In this document: one piece after another, positions 10,719 to 20,332 of the stretch
Position numbering within the stretch: position 1 is the stretch's first letter
Layout: every line of letters starts with the position of its first letter
Origin: Actinomycetes bacterium
GTDB lineage: Bacteria > Actinomycetota > Acidimicrobiia > Acidimicrobiales > RAAP-2
Direction of reading: 5' to 3'
DNA: 48,164 nucleotides
NCBI GenBank assembly: GCA_021828005.1
Contig: JAKATJ010000008.1
Location: 1-48,164 of the forward strand
Program-made: the position numbers and the translations under genes
Notes under the pieces: generated by a model
Told to the model about the DNA's origin: nothing
The model's database searches: none
Seen by the model: the letters and a program-made list of their open reading frames with translations, nothing else

Positions 10719-11455
10719 GCCCGGCGAAGGCGGGCGCAAAGGCCCAGAAGGCCGGGGCGACGAAGAATGCCGCGCCCAAGAAGGCCTCGGCCCGCGCCGG
10801 CGGCCAGCGCCCGGCGCGGCCACAGGCCGCCAAGGCCGCGGGAGCCCGCGTCGCTGCCGACATCGAGCGCACCGCCGGGCGCGCCGCAGGCAGCGCCGGC
10901 GGGGCGGTTCCGCGCCTCAAGACCCGTTACCGAGACGAGGTCCAGGGGAAGCTCAAGGAGGAGCTGGGCCTTGCCAACGTGATGGAGGTCCCCCGTCTCG
11001 TAAAGATCGTCGTCAACATGGGCGTCGGGCGCGCCACCCAGCAGCCCTCGCTCATCGAGGGGGCCCAACGGGACATCGAGGTGGTCACCGGGCAGAAGTC
11101 GGTGGTCACCCGGGCCAAGAAGTCGATCGCCGGCTTCAAGCTGCGCGCCGGGATGCCCATCGGGGTCCGGGTCACCCTGCGAGGCGACCGCGCGTGGGAG
11201 TTCCTCGACCGGCTGATCAGCCTCGCGATCCCGCGGATCCGCGACTTCCGGGGGCTGTCACCTCGCGCCTTCGACGGCAACGGCAACTACACGTTCGGGG
11301 TGAACGAGCAACTGATCTTCCCCGAGGTCGACTACGACCGAATCGACACCGTCCGGGGCATGGACATCACCGTAGTCACCACCGCCCGCACCGACGAGCA
11401 GGCCCGAGCGTTCCTTCGGGCGTTCGGCTTCCCGTTCCGACAGGAGACCCGATAA
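10715..11455 (+). CDS. rplE: 50S ribosomal protein L5 with Ala/Lys/Arg-rich N-terminal extension
   Basis: GTGA overlap; core [41 protein letters not shown] preceded by about 65 low-complexity residues. Confidence 0.95.
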   Translation: MSPAKAGAKAQKAGATKNAAPKKASARAGGQRPARPQAAKAAGARVAADIERTAGRAAGSAGGAVPRLKTRYRDEVQGKLKEELGLANVMEVPRLVKIVVNMGVGRATQQPSLIEGAQRDIEVVTGQKSVVTRAKKSIAGFKLRAGMPIGVRVTLRGDRAWEFLDRLISLAIPRIRDFRGLSPRAFDGNGNYTFGVNEQLIFPEVDYDRIDTVRGMDITVVTTARTDEQARAFLRAFGFPFRQETR

Positions 11456-11460
11456 GCATC

Positions 11461-11646
11461 ATGGCGAAGAAGGCACTGATCGAGAAGCAGCAGCGCACGC
11501 CGAAGTACAAGGTGCGCGCGTACACCAGGTGCAGGCGGTGCGGCCGCCCGAAGGCCGTGTTCCGCAAGTTCGGGCTGTGCCGGATCTGCCTGCGGCAGAT
11601 GGTGCACGCCGGTGAGGTGCCGGGCGTGACCAAGGCGAGCTGGTAG
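11461..11646 (+). CDS. rpsZ: 30S ribosomal protein S14, zinc-binding type Z
   Basis: 61 aa; [41 protein letters not shown], two CxxC. Confidence 0.97.
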   Translation: MAKKALIEKQQRTPKYKVRAYTRCRRCGRPKAVFRKFGLCRICLRQMVHAGEVPGVTKASW

Positions 11647-11657
11647 GAGCGCGGGCG

Positions 11658-12062
11658 ATGACGATGACCGATCCCATCGCGGACATGCTCACCCGCATAC
11701 GAAACGCGAGCACCGCCCAGAAGGAGACCGTCAGCATGCCGGGATCCAAGCTGAAGGAGGCGCTCGCCCAGATCCTCGAGCGCGAAGGCTTCATCGAGGG
11801 CTATCTCGTACGGCGCGACCCTGGTCGTCCCGGCTCCACCCTGGAGATCACGATGAAGTACTCGCCCGACCGCGCCCGCAGCATCGGCGGCATCCGCAGG
11901 GTGTCCACGCCAGGGTTGCGGATCTACGCGCGCGCCGGCAAGATGCCCCGCGTGCTCGGGGGCATGGGGGTGGCGGTGGTCTCGACCAGCCACGGGCTCA
12001 TGACCGACCGAGAGGCGCGCCAGCGCCATTTGGGGGGCGAGGTGCTGTGCCATGTCTGGTAG
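11658..12062 (+). CDS. rpsH: 30S ribosomal protein S8
   Basis: [25 protein letters not shown] ... GEVLCHVW. Confidence 0.98.
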   Translation: MTMTDPIADMLTRIRNASTAQKETVSMPGSKLKEALAQILEREGFIEGYLVRRDPGRPGSTLEITMKYSPDRARSIGGIRRVSTPGLRIYARAGKMPRVLGGMGVAVVSTSHGLMTDREARQRHLGGEVLCHVW

Positions 12063-12126
12063 CGGCCCCGAGAAGAGCGATCCGGGCGGCGCGCCGGTTG
12101 GCGCCGCAGACGAAGGAGAAGGGTAG
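12052..12126 (+). CDS. Candidate 24-aa small ORF bridging rpsH and rplF
   Basis: [24 protein letters not shown]; overlaps rpsH stop, and its TAG directly abuts the rplF ATG (TAGATG). Confidence 0.3.
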   Translation: MSGSGPEKSDPGGAPVGAADEGEG

Positions 12127-12666
12127 ATGTCCCGCATCGGGCGGTCCCCGATCCCGGTCCCCAATGACGTGAGCGTCGCACTCGAAGACGGCTCGGTGAC
12201 CGTCACCGGCCCGCAGGGCAGGCTGGCGCGCCGGCTGCCCGCGGGGATCACGGTCACCCAGGAGGCCGGTGTCCTGAGCGTCGCTCGCTCGGACGACGAA
12301 CGCACCCAACGCGCCTTGCACGGCCTCACGCGGTCGCTCGTGGCGAACATGGTGACCGGCGTCACCCAGGGCTTCTCGAAGGAGCTCGAGATCGTCGGCG
12401 TCGGGTACCGCGCCAATGCCCGGAGCCCCCAGGCGATCGAGCTCGCGCTCGGCTTCTCGCACCCCGTGGTCGTCGACGCACCCGAGGGGATCAGCTTCGA
12501 GGTGCCCGTCCCGACCCGCATCGTCGTCCGGGGCATCGACAAGGAGCTCGTCGGGCAAGTGGCGGCCAACATCCGCAAGATCCGCAAGCCCGAGCCCTAC
12601 AAGGGCAAGGGGGTCCGCTACGCGGGGGAGCGCGTGCTGCGCAAGGCAGGGAAGGCGGCCAAGTGA
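12127..12666 (+). CDS. rplF: 50S ribosomal protein L6
   Basis: [31 protein letters not shown] ... [13 protein letters not shown]. Confidence 0.98.
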   Translation: MSRIGRSPIPVPNDVSVALEDGSVTVTGPQGRLARRLPAGITVTQEAGVLSVARSDDERTQRALHGLTRSLVANMVTGVTQGFSKELEIVGVGYRANARSPQAIELALGFSHPVVVDAPEGISFEVPVPTRIVVRGIDKELVGQVAANIRKIRKPEPYKGKGVRYAGERVLRKAGKAAK

Positions 12667-13040
12667 TGGCGGGGACCGATCGCGAGAGGGCGCTGCGCAA
12701 GCGGCGGCACACCCGGGTCCGCCGGAAGGTGTCGGGCACGCCCGAACGGCCCAGGCTCGCCGTCAACCGGAGCCTCCGGCACATCACGGCCCAGGTCATC
12801 GACGACTCGAGCGGCCGCACCCTGGCGGCGGCTTCGACGTCCGACCGCGAGCTCGCCGCCGTCCTTGCCGGGAAGAGCGGCGGTAACGTGAGCGCCGCCG
12901 AGGCGGTGGGCCACCTGGTCGCCACCCGGGCCAAGTCGGTCGGGGTGAGCAAGGTCGTCTTCGACCGGGGCGGCTTCAAGTACCACGGCCGGGTCGCAGC
13001 GCTCGCCGACGCCGCCCGTAGCGAGGGACTGGAGTTCTGA
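12666..13040 (+). CDS. rplR: 50S ribosomal protein L18
   Basis: [35 protein letters not shown]. Confidence 0.97.
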   Translation: MAGTDRERALRKRRHTRVRRKVSGTPERPRLAVNRSLRHITAQVIDDSSGRTLAAASTSDRELAAVLAGKSGGNVSAAEAVGHLVATRAKSVGVSKVVFDRGGFKYHGRVAALADAARSEGLEF

Positions 13041-13588
13041 TGAGCGAGGTGCAATTCGAGGAGCGGACCATCCGCGTGAACCGCGTGGCCAAGGTCGTGA
13101 AGGGCGGCCGGAGGTTCTCCTTCGCTGCTCTCATGGTCATCGGAGACGGCAACGGCAAGGTGGGGCTCGGCTACGGCAAGGCGAAGGAGGCGGGCCTCGC
13201 GGTGCAGAAGGGCATCGAAGAGGCGCGCAAGAACCTGTTCGAGGTGCCGCTCGCCGGGTCGACCATCACGCATCCGGTCGTCGGCGAGAGCGGTGCGGGC
13301 CGCGTGCTGCTCAAACCGGCAGCGCCCGGCACCGGCGTCATCGCCGGAGGCGCCGCGCGGGCCATCTTGGAGATGGCAGGCATCCGCGACATCCTCGCCA
13401 AGTCGCTGGGCTCCTCCAACGGGATCAACGTCGCCCACGCCACCGTCGCTGGGCTCAAGGCGCTGCGCCGGCCCGACGAGATCGCCGAGCTCCGCGGGAA
13501 GGCTCCTGACGAGGTGACCCCGACCGGCGTCCTGCGCGCGTATCGCGAACGCCGCCGCGAGACCGAGCTCTACGCGGAGGCCCGCTGA
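13040..13588 (+). CDS. rpsE: 30S ribosomal protein S5
   Basis: [43 protein letters not shown]. Confidence 0.98.
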   Translation: MSEVQFEERTIRVNRVAKVVKGGRRFSFAALMVIGDGNGKVGLGYGKAKEAGLAVQKGIEEARKNLFEVPLAGSTITHPVVGESGAGRVLLKPAAPGTGVIAGGAARAILEMAGIRDILAKSLGSSNGINVAHATVAGLKALRRPDEIAELRGKAPDEVTPTGVLRAYRERRRETELYAEAR

Positions 13589-13590
13589 CG

Positions 13591-13776
13591 ATGGCCGTGC
13601 TGCGGGTCACCCAGGTGCGCTCGGAGATCGGCGCCAAGCCCAAGCACCGCTCGACGCTGCGCGCCCTGGGGCTGCGTGGCATCGGCAAGACGAACGATCT
13701 TCCCGACCGCCCGGAGATCCGGGGGATGCTCGCTCGGGTTCCCCATCTCGTGACGGTGGAGGAGGTGTCGGAATGA
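13591..13776 (+). CDS. rpmD: 50S ribosomal protein L30
   Basis: LRVTQVRSEIGAKPKHRSTLRALGLRGIGKTNDLPD. Confidence 0.96.
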   Translation: MAVLRVTQVRSEIGAKPKHRSTLRALGLRGIGKTNDLPDRPEIRGMLARVPHLVTVEEVSE

Positions 13777-14261
13777 AGCTGCACGAACTGGCGGCGCCCC
13801 CCGGCTCGCGGCGCGCGAAGCGCCGCGTGGGGCGCGGCATCGGCGGAAAGGGCGGCAAGACCGCCGGGCGAGGGACGAAGGGCCAGCGCGCCCGCGACAC
13901 GGTGCCCGCGGGCTTCGAGGGCGGCCAGCTGCCCCTTATGCAGCGGATCCCGAAGCTGCGCGGGTTCAAGAACCCCTTCCGCATCGAGTACGCGCCCGTG
14001 AACCTCGACGCCCTGGCGGCGCTCGGGTCAGACGAGCTCGGGCCCGAGGAGCTCGTCGCCGCGGGCCTCGTCCGCAAGGGAGCGCTCGTGAAGGTTCTCG
14101 GCCGTGGGGAGCTGCCGCGTGCCGTACGCGTGCGAGCGCACGCCTTCTCGGCGGCGGCCGAGGCGGCGATCGTCGCCGCAGGCGGGTCGGTCGAGCGCAT
14201 CGGCCTGCCCTACGCCTCGGGCCGCCCGCCAGCCCGCGGCAACGCGCTCACGAACCGCTAG
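13773..14261 (+). CDS. rplO: 50S ribosomal protein L15
   Basis: MKLHELAAPPGSRRAKRRVGRGIGGKGGKTAGRGTKGQRAR. Confidence 0.97.
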   Translation: MKLHELAAPPGSRRAKRRVGRGIGGKGGKTAGRGTKGQRARDTVPAGFEGGQLPLMQRIPKLRGFKNPFRIEYAPVNLDALAALGSDELGPEELVAAGLVRKGALVKVLGRGELPRAVRVRAHAFSAAAEAAIVAAGGSVERIGLPYASGRPPARGNALTNR

Positions 14262-14265
14262 CTCG

Positions 14266-15552
14266 ATGCTGTCGCGCCTCGGCAACATCTTCCGGGTGGC
14301 GGACCTCCGCAACAAGGTCCTGTTCACCCTCACGATCATCGCCCTCTACCAGGTCGGCGCGAACGTGCCGGTTCCCGGGGTGAGCTGGGCCCAGCTGACG
14401 AAGCTGGAGACGAGCGCGGGTTCGTCCGGCGTGCTCGGCTTCCTGAACCTGTTCTCCGGCGGCGCGCTCGTCCGGCTCGCCATCTTCGGGCTCGGCGTCA
14501 TGCCCTACATCACGAGCACGATCATCATCCAGCTGCTCGCCACGGTGATCCCCAAGCTCGAGGAATGGAGGGACCAGGGAGCAGTCGGGCAGAAGAAGAT
14601 CACCCAGACGACGCGCTACCTCACGATCGCGCTCGCCCTCATGCAGTCGACCGGTCTGGTCTACGCCTTCCACGGCCACGACTCCGCGCTGATCGGGACG
14701 AGCATCAACCTCATCCCGAAGTTCAGCGTCCAGCTCGCGGCATTCATGGTCCTGTGCCTCACCGCGGGCACCGCGTTCGTCATGTGGCTCGCCGAGGTGA
14801 TCACCCAGCGCGGGATCGGTCAGGGGATGTCGATCCTGATCTTCGCCAACGTCGTCGCCTCGATCCCCTCGGGCGGGAAGGGCCTCTACGAGGAGGGCGG
14901 GGCCTTCAAGTTCGGCATCATCATGGCGGTGTCGGTCGTGCTCTTGGTGTGCATCGTGTTCATGACACAGGGACAGCGGCGGATCCCGGTCACCTTCGCG
15001 AGGCGCATGGCGGGGCGGAGGATGTATGGCGGACAGAGCACCTACATCCCGCTCAAGGTGAACCAGTCCGGTGTCATCCCGATCATCTTCGCCAGCTCGG
15101 TGCTGTACATCCCGGTGCTGCTCAGCAACGTGGTGCCGTCGAGCAGCTTCCAGAATTGGGTGCGCAGCAATATCACCCCGACGTCCCTCTTCTACATCCT
15201 CATGTACTTCGTGCTGATCCTGGCCTTCACCTTCTTCTACGTCTACGTCGCCTTCGATCCCCACCAGCAGGCGGACATCATCCGAAAGCAGGGTGGGTTC
15301 GTGCCCGGGATCCGCCCGGGGGGGCCCACCGAGCGCTACTTCTCCCACATCCTGAACCGCATCACGGTACCCGGCGCCTTCTTCCTCGGCGCGGTGGCGG
15401 TCATCCCGTCGCTGCTCATGGCGCTGTGGAACCTCAACAGGTTCCCCTTCTACGGCATCACCCTCCTCATCTCGGTCGGCGTCGCGCTTACAACGATGCG
15501 CCAGATCGACAGTCAGCTCATGATGCGCAACTACGAGGGATTCCTGAAGTAG
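14266..15552 (+). CDS. secY: Preprotein translocase subunit SecY
   Basis: MLSRLGNIFRVADLRNKVLFTLTIIALYQVGANVPVPGV; polytopic membrane protein in spc position. Confidence 0.98.
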   Translation: MLSRLGNIFRVADLRNKVLFTLTIIALYQVGANVPVPGVSWAQLTKLETSAGSSGVLGFLNLFSGGALVRLAIFGLGVMPYITSTIIIQLLATVIPKLEEWRDQGAVGQKKITQTTRYLTIALALMQSTGLVYAFHGHDSALIGTSINLIPKFSVQLAAFMVLCLTAGTAFVMWLAEVITQRGIGQGMSILIFANVVASIPSGGKGLYEEGGAFKFGIIMAVSVVLLVCIVFMTQGQRRIPVTFARRMAGRRMYGGQSTYIPLKVNQSGVIPIIFASSVLYIPVLLSNVVPSSSFQNWVRSNITPTSLFYILMYFVLILAFTFFYVYVAFDPHQQADIIRKQGGFVPGIRPGGPTERYFSHILNRITVPGAFFLGAVAVIPSLLMALWNLNRFPFYGITLLISVGVALTTMRQIDSQLMMRNYEGFLK

Positions 15553-15559
15553 GGCCTGG

Positions 15560-16219
15560 GTGGTTCCCGGCGTCAGGCTCGTGGTCCTCGGCAAGCAGGG
15601 AGCTGGCAAGGGGACGCAATGCGTGCGGCTCTCGCACCATTACGTCGTGCCGCACGTCTCGACCGGGGACATGCTCCGACGCGAGGTGAAGGCCAAGACG
15701 ATCTTCGGACTTCGCGCCAAGAAGCTGATGGACGACGGCGAGCTGATCCCCGACGACCTGATCATGGAGATGGTCGCGGCGCGCCTGGTCGAGCGTGACG
15801 CCAGGGTGCGAGGCTTCGTCCTCGATGGCTGTCCGCGCACCGTCGCCCAGGCCGAGCAGCTCGACGAGATCCTCCTCCCGGGACGCCTCGACCTCGTGGT
15901 CGACCTTCATGTGCCGACCTCCGTCGTCCTGAAGCGCCTGGCCTCGCGGCGGGTGTGCGTCGACTGCGGGACCAACTACTCGGTCTCCTCCCCACCGTCG
16001 GTGAACTGGACGTGCGACGTCTGCGGCGGCGAGGTCGTCCAGCGCGAGGACGACACCGAAGAGGCGATCCGGCGACGCCTCGAGCTCTACGAGCGATCGA
16101 CCGCGCCGCTGCTCGAACGCTACGAGGCCGCGGGGATCCTGGCCCGGGTGAACGGCACGGGTCCCGCCGACGCGGTCGCCCGGCGCTGCGTGCGCGCTGT
16201 CGACGAGCGGCGGACGTGA
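15560..16219 (+). CDS. adk: Adenylate kinase with Cys4-type LID
   Basis: VVLGKQGAGKGTQCVRLSHHYVVPHVSTGDMLR; CVDCGTNYS...CDVCGG. Confidence 0.96.
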   Translation: MVPGVRLVVLGKQGAGKGTQCVRLSHHYVVPHVSTGDMLRREVKAKTIFGLRAKKLMDDGELIPDDLIMEMVAARLVERDARVRGFVLDGCPRTVAQAEQLDEILLPGRLDLVVDLHVPTSVVLKRLASRRVCVDCGTNYSVSSPPSVNWTCDVCGGEVVQREDDTEEAIRRRLELYERSTAPLLERYEAAGILARVNGTGPADAVARRCVRAVDERRT

Positions 16220-16265
16220 CCGGCGGGAGGCCGCAGGTGGGCAGGACGGAGACGGAGGGCGCACC

Positions 16266-17006
16266 ATGAGGCGCAATGCGCAGGAGCTGCAGAAGATGCG
16301 CCGCGCCGGCAAGGTGGTCGCCGAGATGCACGAGGTCACCCGCACGGCGGCACGGCCGGGCGTCACCACCCGCGAGCTCGACGCAGCCGCCCGGAGGGTG
16401 CTCGAGCGGCGAGGGGCGACCTCCAACTTCCTCGGGTACCACGGGTTCCCCGCGGTCATCTGCACCTCGCCGAACGACATGGTCGTCCACGGCATCCCCG
16501 GCGACTACCGCCTGAGGGAGGGGGACGTCCTCTCGATCGACTGCGGGGCGATCGTGGAGGGCTACCACGGGGATGCGGCCTTCACGATGGCGATCGGCGA
16601 CGTCGCCCCGATCGCCCGGCGCCTGATCGAGGTGACCGAGCGGAGCCTGTGGACCGGCATCGACCAGCTTCGCAAGGGCAACCGGCTCCACGAGGTGGGC
16701 CGTGCCGTCGAGCAGGTGGCCGGGGCGGCGGGATTCTCCGTCGTCCGCGAGTACGTGGGCCACGCCATCGGCACCGCGATGCACGAGCAGCCACAGGTCC
16801 CCAACTACTGGCCCGGGTCTCCCGGGCCGACCCTCAAGACCGGCATGGTCTTCGCCGTCGAGCCCATGGTGAACGCGGGTGGGCCCGAGACGAAGCTGCT
16901 CGACGACGGCTGGAGCGTGGTCACGCTGGACGGCTCCCTCTCCGCGCACTTCGAGCACACGATCGCAGTCACCGACGACGGCCCCGAGGTCCTCACCCTG
17001 CCGTGA
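16266..17006 (+). CDS. map: Type I methionine aminopeptidase
   Basis: MRRAGKVVAEMHEVTRTAARPGVTTRELD, SIDCGAIVEGYHGDAAFT, GHAIGTAMHEQPQVPNY. Confidence 0.97.
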   Translation: MRRNAQELQKMRRAGKVVAEMHEVTRTAARPGVTTRELDAAARRVLERRGATSNFLGYHGFPAVICTSPNDMVVHGIPGDYRLREGDVLSIDCGAIVEGYHGDAAFTMAIGDVAPIARRLIEVTERSLWTGIDQLRKGNRLHEVGRAVEQVAGAAGFSVVREYVGHAIGTAMHEQPQVPNYWPGSPGPTLKTGMVFAVEPMVNAGGPETKLLDDGWSVVTLDGSLSAHFEHTIAVTDDGPEVLTLP

Positions 17007-17032
17007 GCCCCTTGCGGCCGGGTGCTGGGCGC

Positions 17033-17048
17033 GGCGGGGCACCCCGCC
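17033..17048 (+). terminator. GC palindrome after map; candidate terminator or attenuator
   Basis: GGCGGGG CA CCCCGCC; no U-tract. Confidence 0.3.
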
Positions 17049-17116
17049 AGGGCCCGCGGCCTGCCCCGCTGGCAATTCACCGGCGATGCGGTAAACTTCC
17101 GGACTGCCTCGCCGCT

Positions 17117-17134
17117 GCCCCGGCTGGTCGGGGC
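17117..17134 (+). promoter_or_regulatory. Hairpin in infA upstream leader
   Basis: GCCCCG-GCTGGT-CGGGGC. Confidence 0.3.
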
Positions 17135-17199
17135 CGTTCACCATTTCGTGGTCCGGCGCCGCTGCGTCCGGAGCCGAGGAACGAGTCGAGGAGAGTCAC

Positions 17200-17424
17200 C
17201 TGCCGAAGCCGAAGGAAGACGCCATCGTGCTCGAGGGCACCGTGGTGGAACCGCTGCCCAACGCGATGTTCCGCGTGGAGCTCGAGAACGGGCACAAGGT
17301 GCTGGCCCACAGCTCCGGGAAGATGCGCATGCACCGAATCCGTATCCTGCCGGGTGACAAGGTCCAGGTCGAGATCACGCCGTACGACCTGAACCGCGGC
17401 CGGATCACCTACCGGTACAAGTGA
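17200..17424 (+). CDS. infA: Translation initiation factor IF-1, probable CTG start
   Basis: (M)[83 protein letters not shown] 5-6 nt before CTG; GTG at 17227 would delete the KED-I N-terminus. Confidence 0.85.
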   Translation: MPKPKEDAIVLEGTVVEPLPNAMFRVELENGHKVLAHSSGKMRMHRIRILPGDKVQVEITPYDLNRGRITYRYK

Positions 17425-17440
17425 GGCAGGAAGGAACGCC

Positions 17441-17554
17441 ATGAAGGTGAGACCCAGTGTCAAGCCGATCTGCGAGAAGTGCAAGGTGATCCGCCGGCAC
17501 GGCCACGTGGTCGTGATCTGCGAGAACCCCCGGCACAAGCAACGGCAAGGCTAG
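17441..17554 (+). CDS. rpmJ: 50S ribosomal protein L36 (zinc-binding form), missed by ORF length cutoff
   Basis: [37 protein letters not shown]. Confidence 0.97.
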   Translation: MKVRPSVKPICEKCKVIRRHGHVVVICENPRHKQRQG

Positions 17555-17572
17555 GACAGGAGAGAGCAGCAG

Positions 17573-17950
17573 ATGGCCCGCATCGCCGGAGTGGACGTCC
17601 CGCGCGAAAAACGCGTGGAGGTCTCGTTGACCTACATCTACGGGATCGGCCCCACGCGGGCACGGGAGATCCTCGCGCGCACGGGAGTGGACCCGGACAC
17701 CCGGGTGCGCGACCTCACCGACGAGGAGGTCATCCGCCTGCGCAGCGATATCGACTCGAACCTCGAAGTCGAAGGAGACCTGCGCCGGGACGTCGCGCAG
17801 GACGTCAAGCGAAAGATGGAGATCAACTGCTACCAAGGGGTCCGGCACCGTCGCGGCCTGCCGGTTCACGGGCAGCGGACGCACACGAACGCCCGCACGC
17901 GCAAAGGCCCGAAGAAGACCGTGGCCGGGAAGAAGAAGGTTCGCAAGTAG
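17573..17950 (+). CDS. rpsM: 30S ribosomal protein S13
   Basis: [34 protein letters not shown]. Confidence 0.98.
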   Translation: MARIAGVDVPREKRVEVSLTYIYGIGPTRAREILARTGVDPDTRVRDLTDEEVIRLRSDIDSNLEVEGDLRRDVAQDVKRKMEINCYQGVRHRRGLPVHGQRTHTNARTRKGPKKTVAGKKKVRK

Positions 17951-18358
17951 ATGCCGAGGCCGACCAAGCAGCAAGGATCCTCACGGAGGCCCCGCCGCCG
18001 GGAGCGCAAGAACGTGAGCTACGGCGTGGCTCACATCAAGAGCTCGTTCAACAACACGATCGTCTCGATCGCCGACCCCGAGGGCAACGTGCTCGCCTGG
18101 GCGTCTGCGGGGAACGTGGGCTTCAAGGGCTCGCGCAAGTCGACGCCGTTCGCCGCGCAGCTCGCCGCAGAAGCCTGCGCGCGCAAGGCGATGGAGCACG
18201 GCGTCCGCAAGGTGGACGTGCTCGTGCGCGGGCCGGGCTCCGGGCGGGAGACGGCGATCAGGTCTCTGGCAGCGGTGGGCATCGAGGTCGTCGGGATCAA
18301 GGACGTCACCCCGATCCCGCACAACGGCGTTCGCCCCAAGAAGCGGCGTCGGGTCTGA
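17951..18358 (+). CDS. rpsK: 30S ribosomal protein S11
   Basis: [46 protein letters not shown]. Confidence 0.98.
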   Translation: MPRPTKQQGSSRRPRRRERKNVSYGVAHIKSSFNNTIVSIADPEGNVLAWASAGNVGFKGSRKSTPFAAQLAAEACARKAMEHGVRKVDVLVRGPGSGRETAIRSLAAVGIEVVGIKDVTPIPHNGVRPKKRRRV

Positions 18359-18366
18359 GGTAGACG

Positions 18367-19014
18367 ATGGCACGCTATACGGGTCCAGTCTGCCGCCTCT
18401 GCCGGCGCGAGCGCACGAAGCTCTTCTTGAAGGGCGAGCGGTGCCTCTCGCTCAAGTGCCCTGTGTCCGAGGCCGTCACCGACCGGCACAGCCGTGCGTA
18501 CCCGCCCGGGGAGCACGGGCGTGACCGGATGCGCCAGGGGTCGGAGTACCTCGCCCAGCTGCGCGAGAAGCAGAAGGCACGCCGCATCTACGGCATCTTC
18601 GAGAAGCAGTTCCGGAACCTCTACGCGGAGGCCGACCGCCTTCCCGGCATCACCGGCGAGAACCTGCTGCGGATGCTCGAGATGCGCCTCGACAACGTGG
18701 TCTTCCGCGCCGGCTGGGGCGCGAGCCGTGCGCAGGCGCGCCAGTTCGTGCGCCACGGTCATGTGCTCGTGAACCAAAAGCGCGTCACGATCCCGAGCTA
18801 CCGGGTCCGCAAGGGCGACCGGGTCACGCTCCGGGAGCCGTCCCGCGAGATCTTCGTGGTGCGGCGCAACATGGACACCCTCGACCGGCGGCGCCCGCCC
18901 TGGATCGAGGCGTCCGACGGGGGCTACAGCGTGGAGGTGCTGAACCCGCCGCTGCGCGACCACATCGACGAACCGGTGCAAGAGCAGCTGATCGTCGAGT
19001 ATTACTCAAGGTAA
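18367..19014 (+). CDS. rpsD: 30S ribosomal protein S4 (Cys-containing, zinc type)
   Basis: MARYTGPVCRLCRRERTKLFLKGERCLSLKCPV, S4 domain. Confidence 0.98.
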   Translation: MARYTGPVCRLCRRERTKLFLKGERCLSLKCPVSEAVTDRHSRAYPPGEHGRDRMRQGSEYLAQLREKQKARRIYGIFEKQFRNLYAEADRLPGITGENLLRMLEMRLDNVVFRAGWGASRAQARQFVRHGHVLVNQKRVTIPSYRVRKGDRVTLREPSREIFVVRRNMDTLDRRRPPWIEASDGGYSVEVLNPPLRDHIDEPVQEQLIVEYYSR

Positions 19015-19030
19015 CGATCGAGGAACGCCG

Positions 19031-19969
19031 ATGCTGATCATCCAACGACCCAACGTCGAAGTCCTCGACGAGGACGGCGGCGACCGCCAGCGGTTCGCCG
19101 TCGGCCCGCTCGAGCCAGGGTTCGGCCACACCCTCGGGAACGCGCTCCGGCGGACGCTGCTCTCGTCCATCCCCGGCGCGGCCGTCACCCAGGTGCGCTT
19201 CGACGACGCCCTTCACGAGTTCGCCACCCTTCCGGGAGTGAAGGAGGACGTGACTGACATCATCTTGAACCTGAAGGATCTTCTGGTCCGGGTGGACTCG
19301 GACGAGCCGGTGACGCTCCGCTTCGACAAGCGTGGCCCCGGCGACGCGGTCGCAGGCGACCTGCAGACGAGCCCCGACGTCGAGGTCCTCAATCCCGACC
19401 TGCACCTCGCCACGCTGAACGCCAAAGGCCACCTCGCCTTCGACGTCACGGTGGAGCGCGGGCGCGGCTACGTGTCCGCGGACCGGAACAAGAGATCCTC
19501 AGTGATCGGCGTCATCCCGGTCGACTCGATCTTCTCGCCCGTCCGCCGGGTCACCTTCCAGGTGGAAACCGTGCGGGTCGAGCAGTCCACCGACTTCGAC
19601 CGCCTGGTGCTCGACATCGAGACGGACGGCTCGATCACTCCGCGCGAGGCGCTCGCCTCGGCGGGCGACACGCTACGGGCCCTCGTAGGGCTCGTCGCCG
19701 ATCTGGAGGAATCTCCCCAGGGCCTCGAGCTCGGCGAGGTCGGCAGCTTGTCGGGCGGCTCTCCGGACCTCGATCTGCGGATCGAGGAGCTGGACCTCTC
19801 GGAGCGGCCGCGCAACTGCCTCAAGCGTGCGCAGATCAACACCATCGGCGAGCTCGTCCAGCGCACCCCCGACGAGCTCCTTGCCATCACGAACTTCGGC
19901 CAGAAGTCCCTCGACGAGGTCGCCCAGCGCCTCGACGAGCGGGGGCTGTCGCTCCGGAGCAAGGACTGA
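19031..19969 (+). CDS. rpoA: RNA polymerase alpha subunit
   Basis: EPGFGHTLGNALRRTLLSSIPGAAVTQVRFDDALHEF; alpha-CTD ERPRNCLKRAQINTIGELVQRTPDELL. Confidence 0.98.
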   Translation: MLIIQRPNVEVLDEDGGDRQRFAVGPLEPGFGHTLGNALRRTLLSSIPGAAVTQVRFDDALHEFATLPGVKEDVTDIILNLKDLLVRVDSDEPVTLRFDKRGPGDAVAGDLQTSPDVEVLNPDLHLATLNAKGHLAFDVTVERGRGYVSADRNKRSSVIGVIPVDSIFSPVRRVTFQVETVRVEQSTDFDRLVLDIETDGSITPREALASAGDTLRALVGLVADLEESPQGLELGEVGSLSGGSPDLDLRIEELDLSERPRNCLKRAQINTIGELVQRTPDELLAITNFGQKSLDEVAQRLDERGLSLRSKD

Positions 19970-19978
19970 GGAGGGGAC

Positions 19979-20332
19979 ATGCAGGGGACGCCGAAGCGGG
20001 GCCGCCGCATGGGCGGCGACGCCGCCCACCAAAAGGCCATGCTGGGCAACCTGGTCGCGTCGCTCATCGCGGCGGAGTCGCTCGTGACTACCGAGTCGAA
20101 GGCCAAGATGTTGCGGCCCGTCGCGGAGAAGTGCATCACCGCGGCACGCAAGGGAGGCGTGCACCAGCATCGTCAGGTCGTCGCGCTCATCCGTGACCGC
20201 GACATGGCCCACAAGCTGTTCCACGAGATCGCGCCCCGGTACGCGGATCGCCCGGGTGGCTACACGCGGATCCTGAAGCTCGGTCCGCGCCCGGGCGACA
20301 ACGCGCAGATGGCGCGCATCGAGCTCGTCTGA
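19979..20332 (+). CDS. rplQ: 50S ribosomal protein L17
   Basis: MQGTPKRGRRMGGDAAHQKAMLGNLVASLIAAESLVTTESKAK. Confidence 0.97.
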   Translation: MQGTPKRGRRMGGDAAHQKAMLGNLVASLIAAESLVTTESKAKMLRPVAEKCITAARKGGVHQHRQVVALIRDRDMAHKLFHEIAPRYADRPGGYTRILKLGPRPGDNAQMARIELV

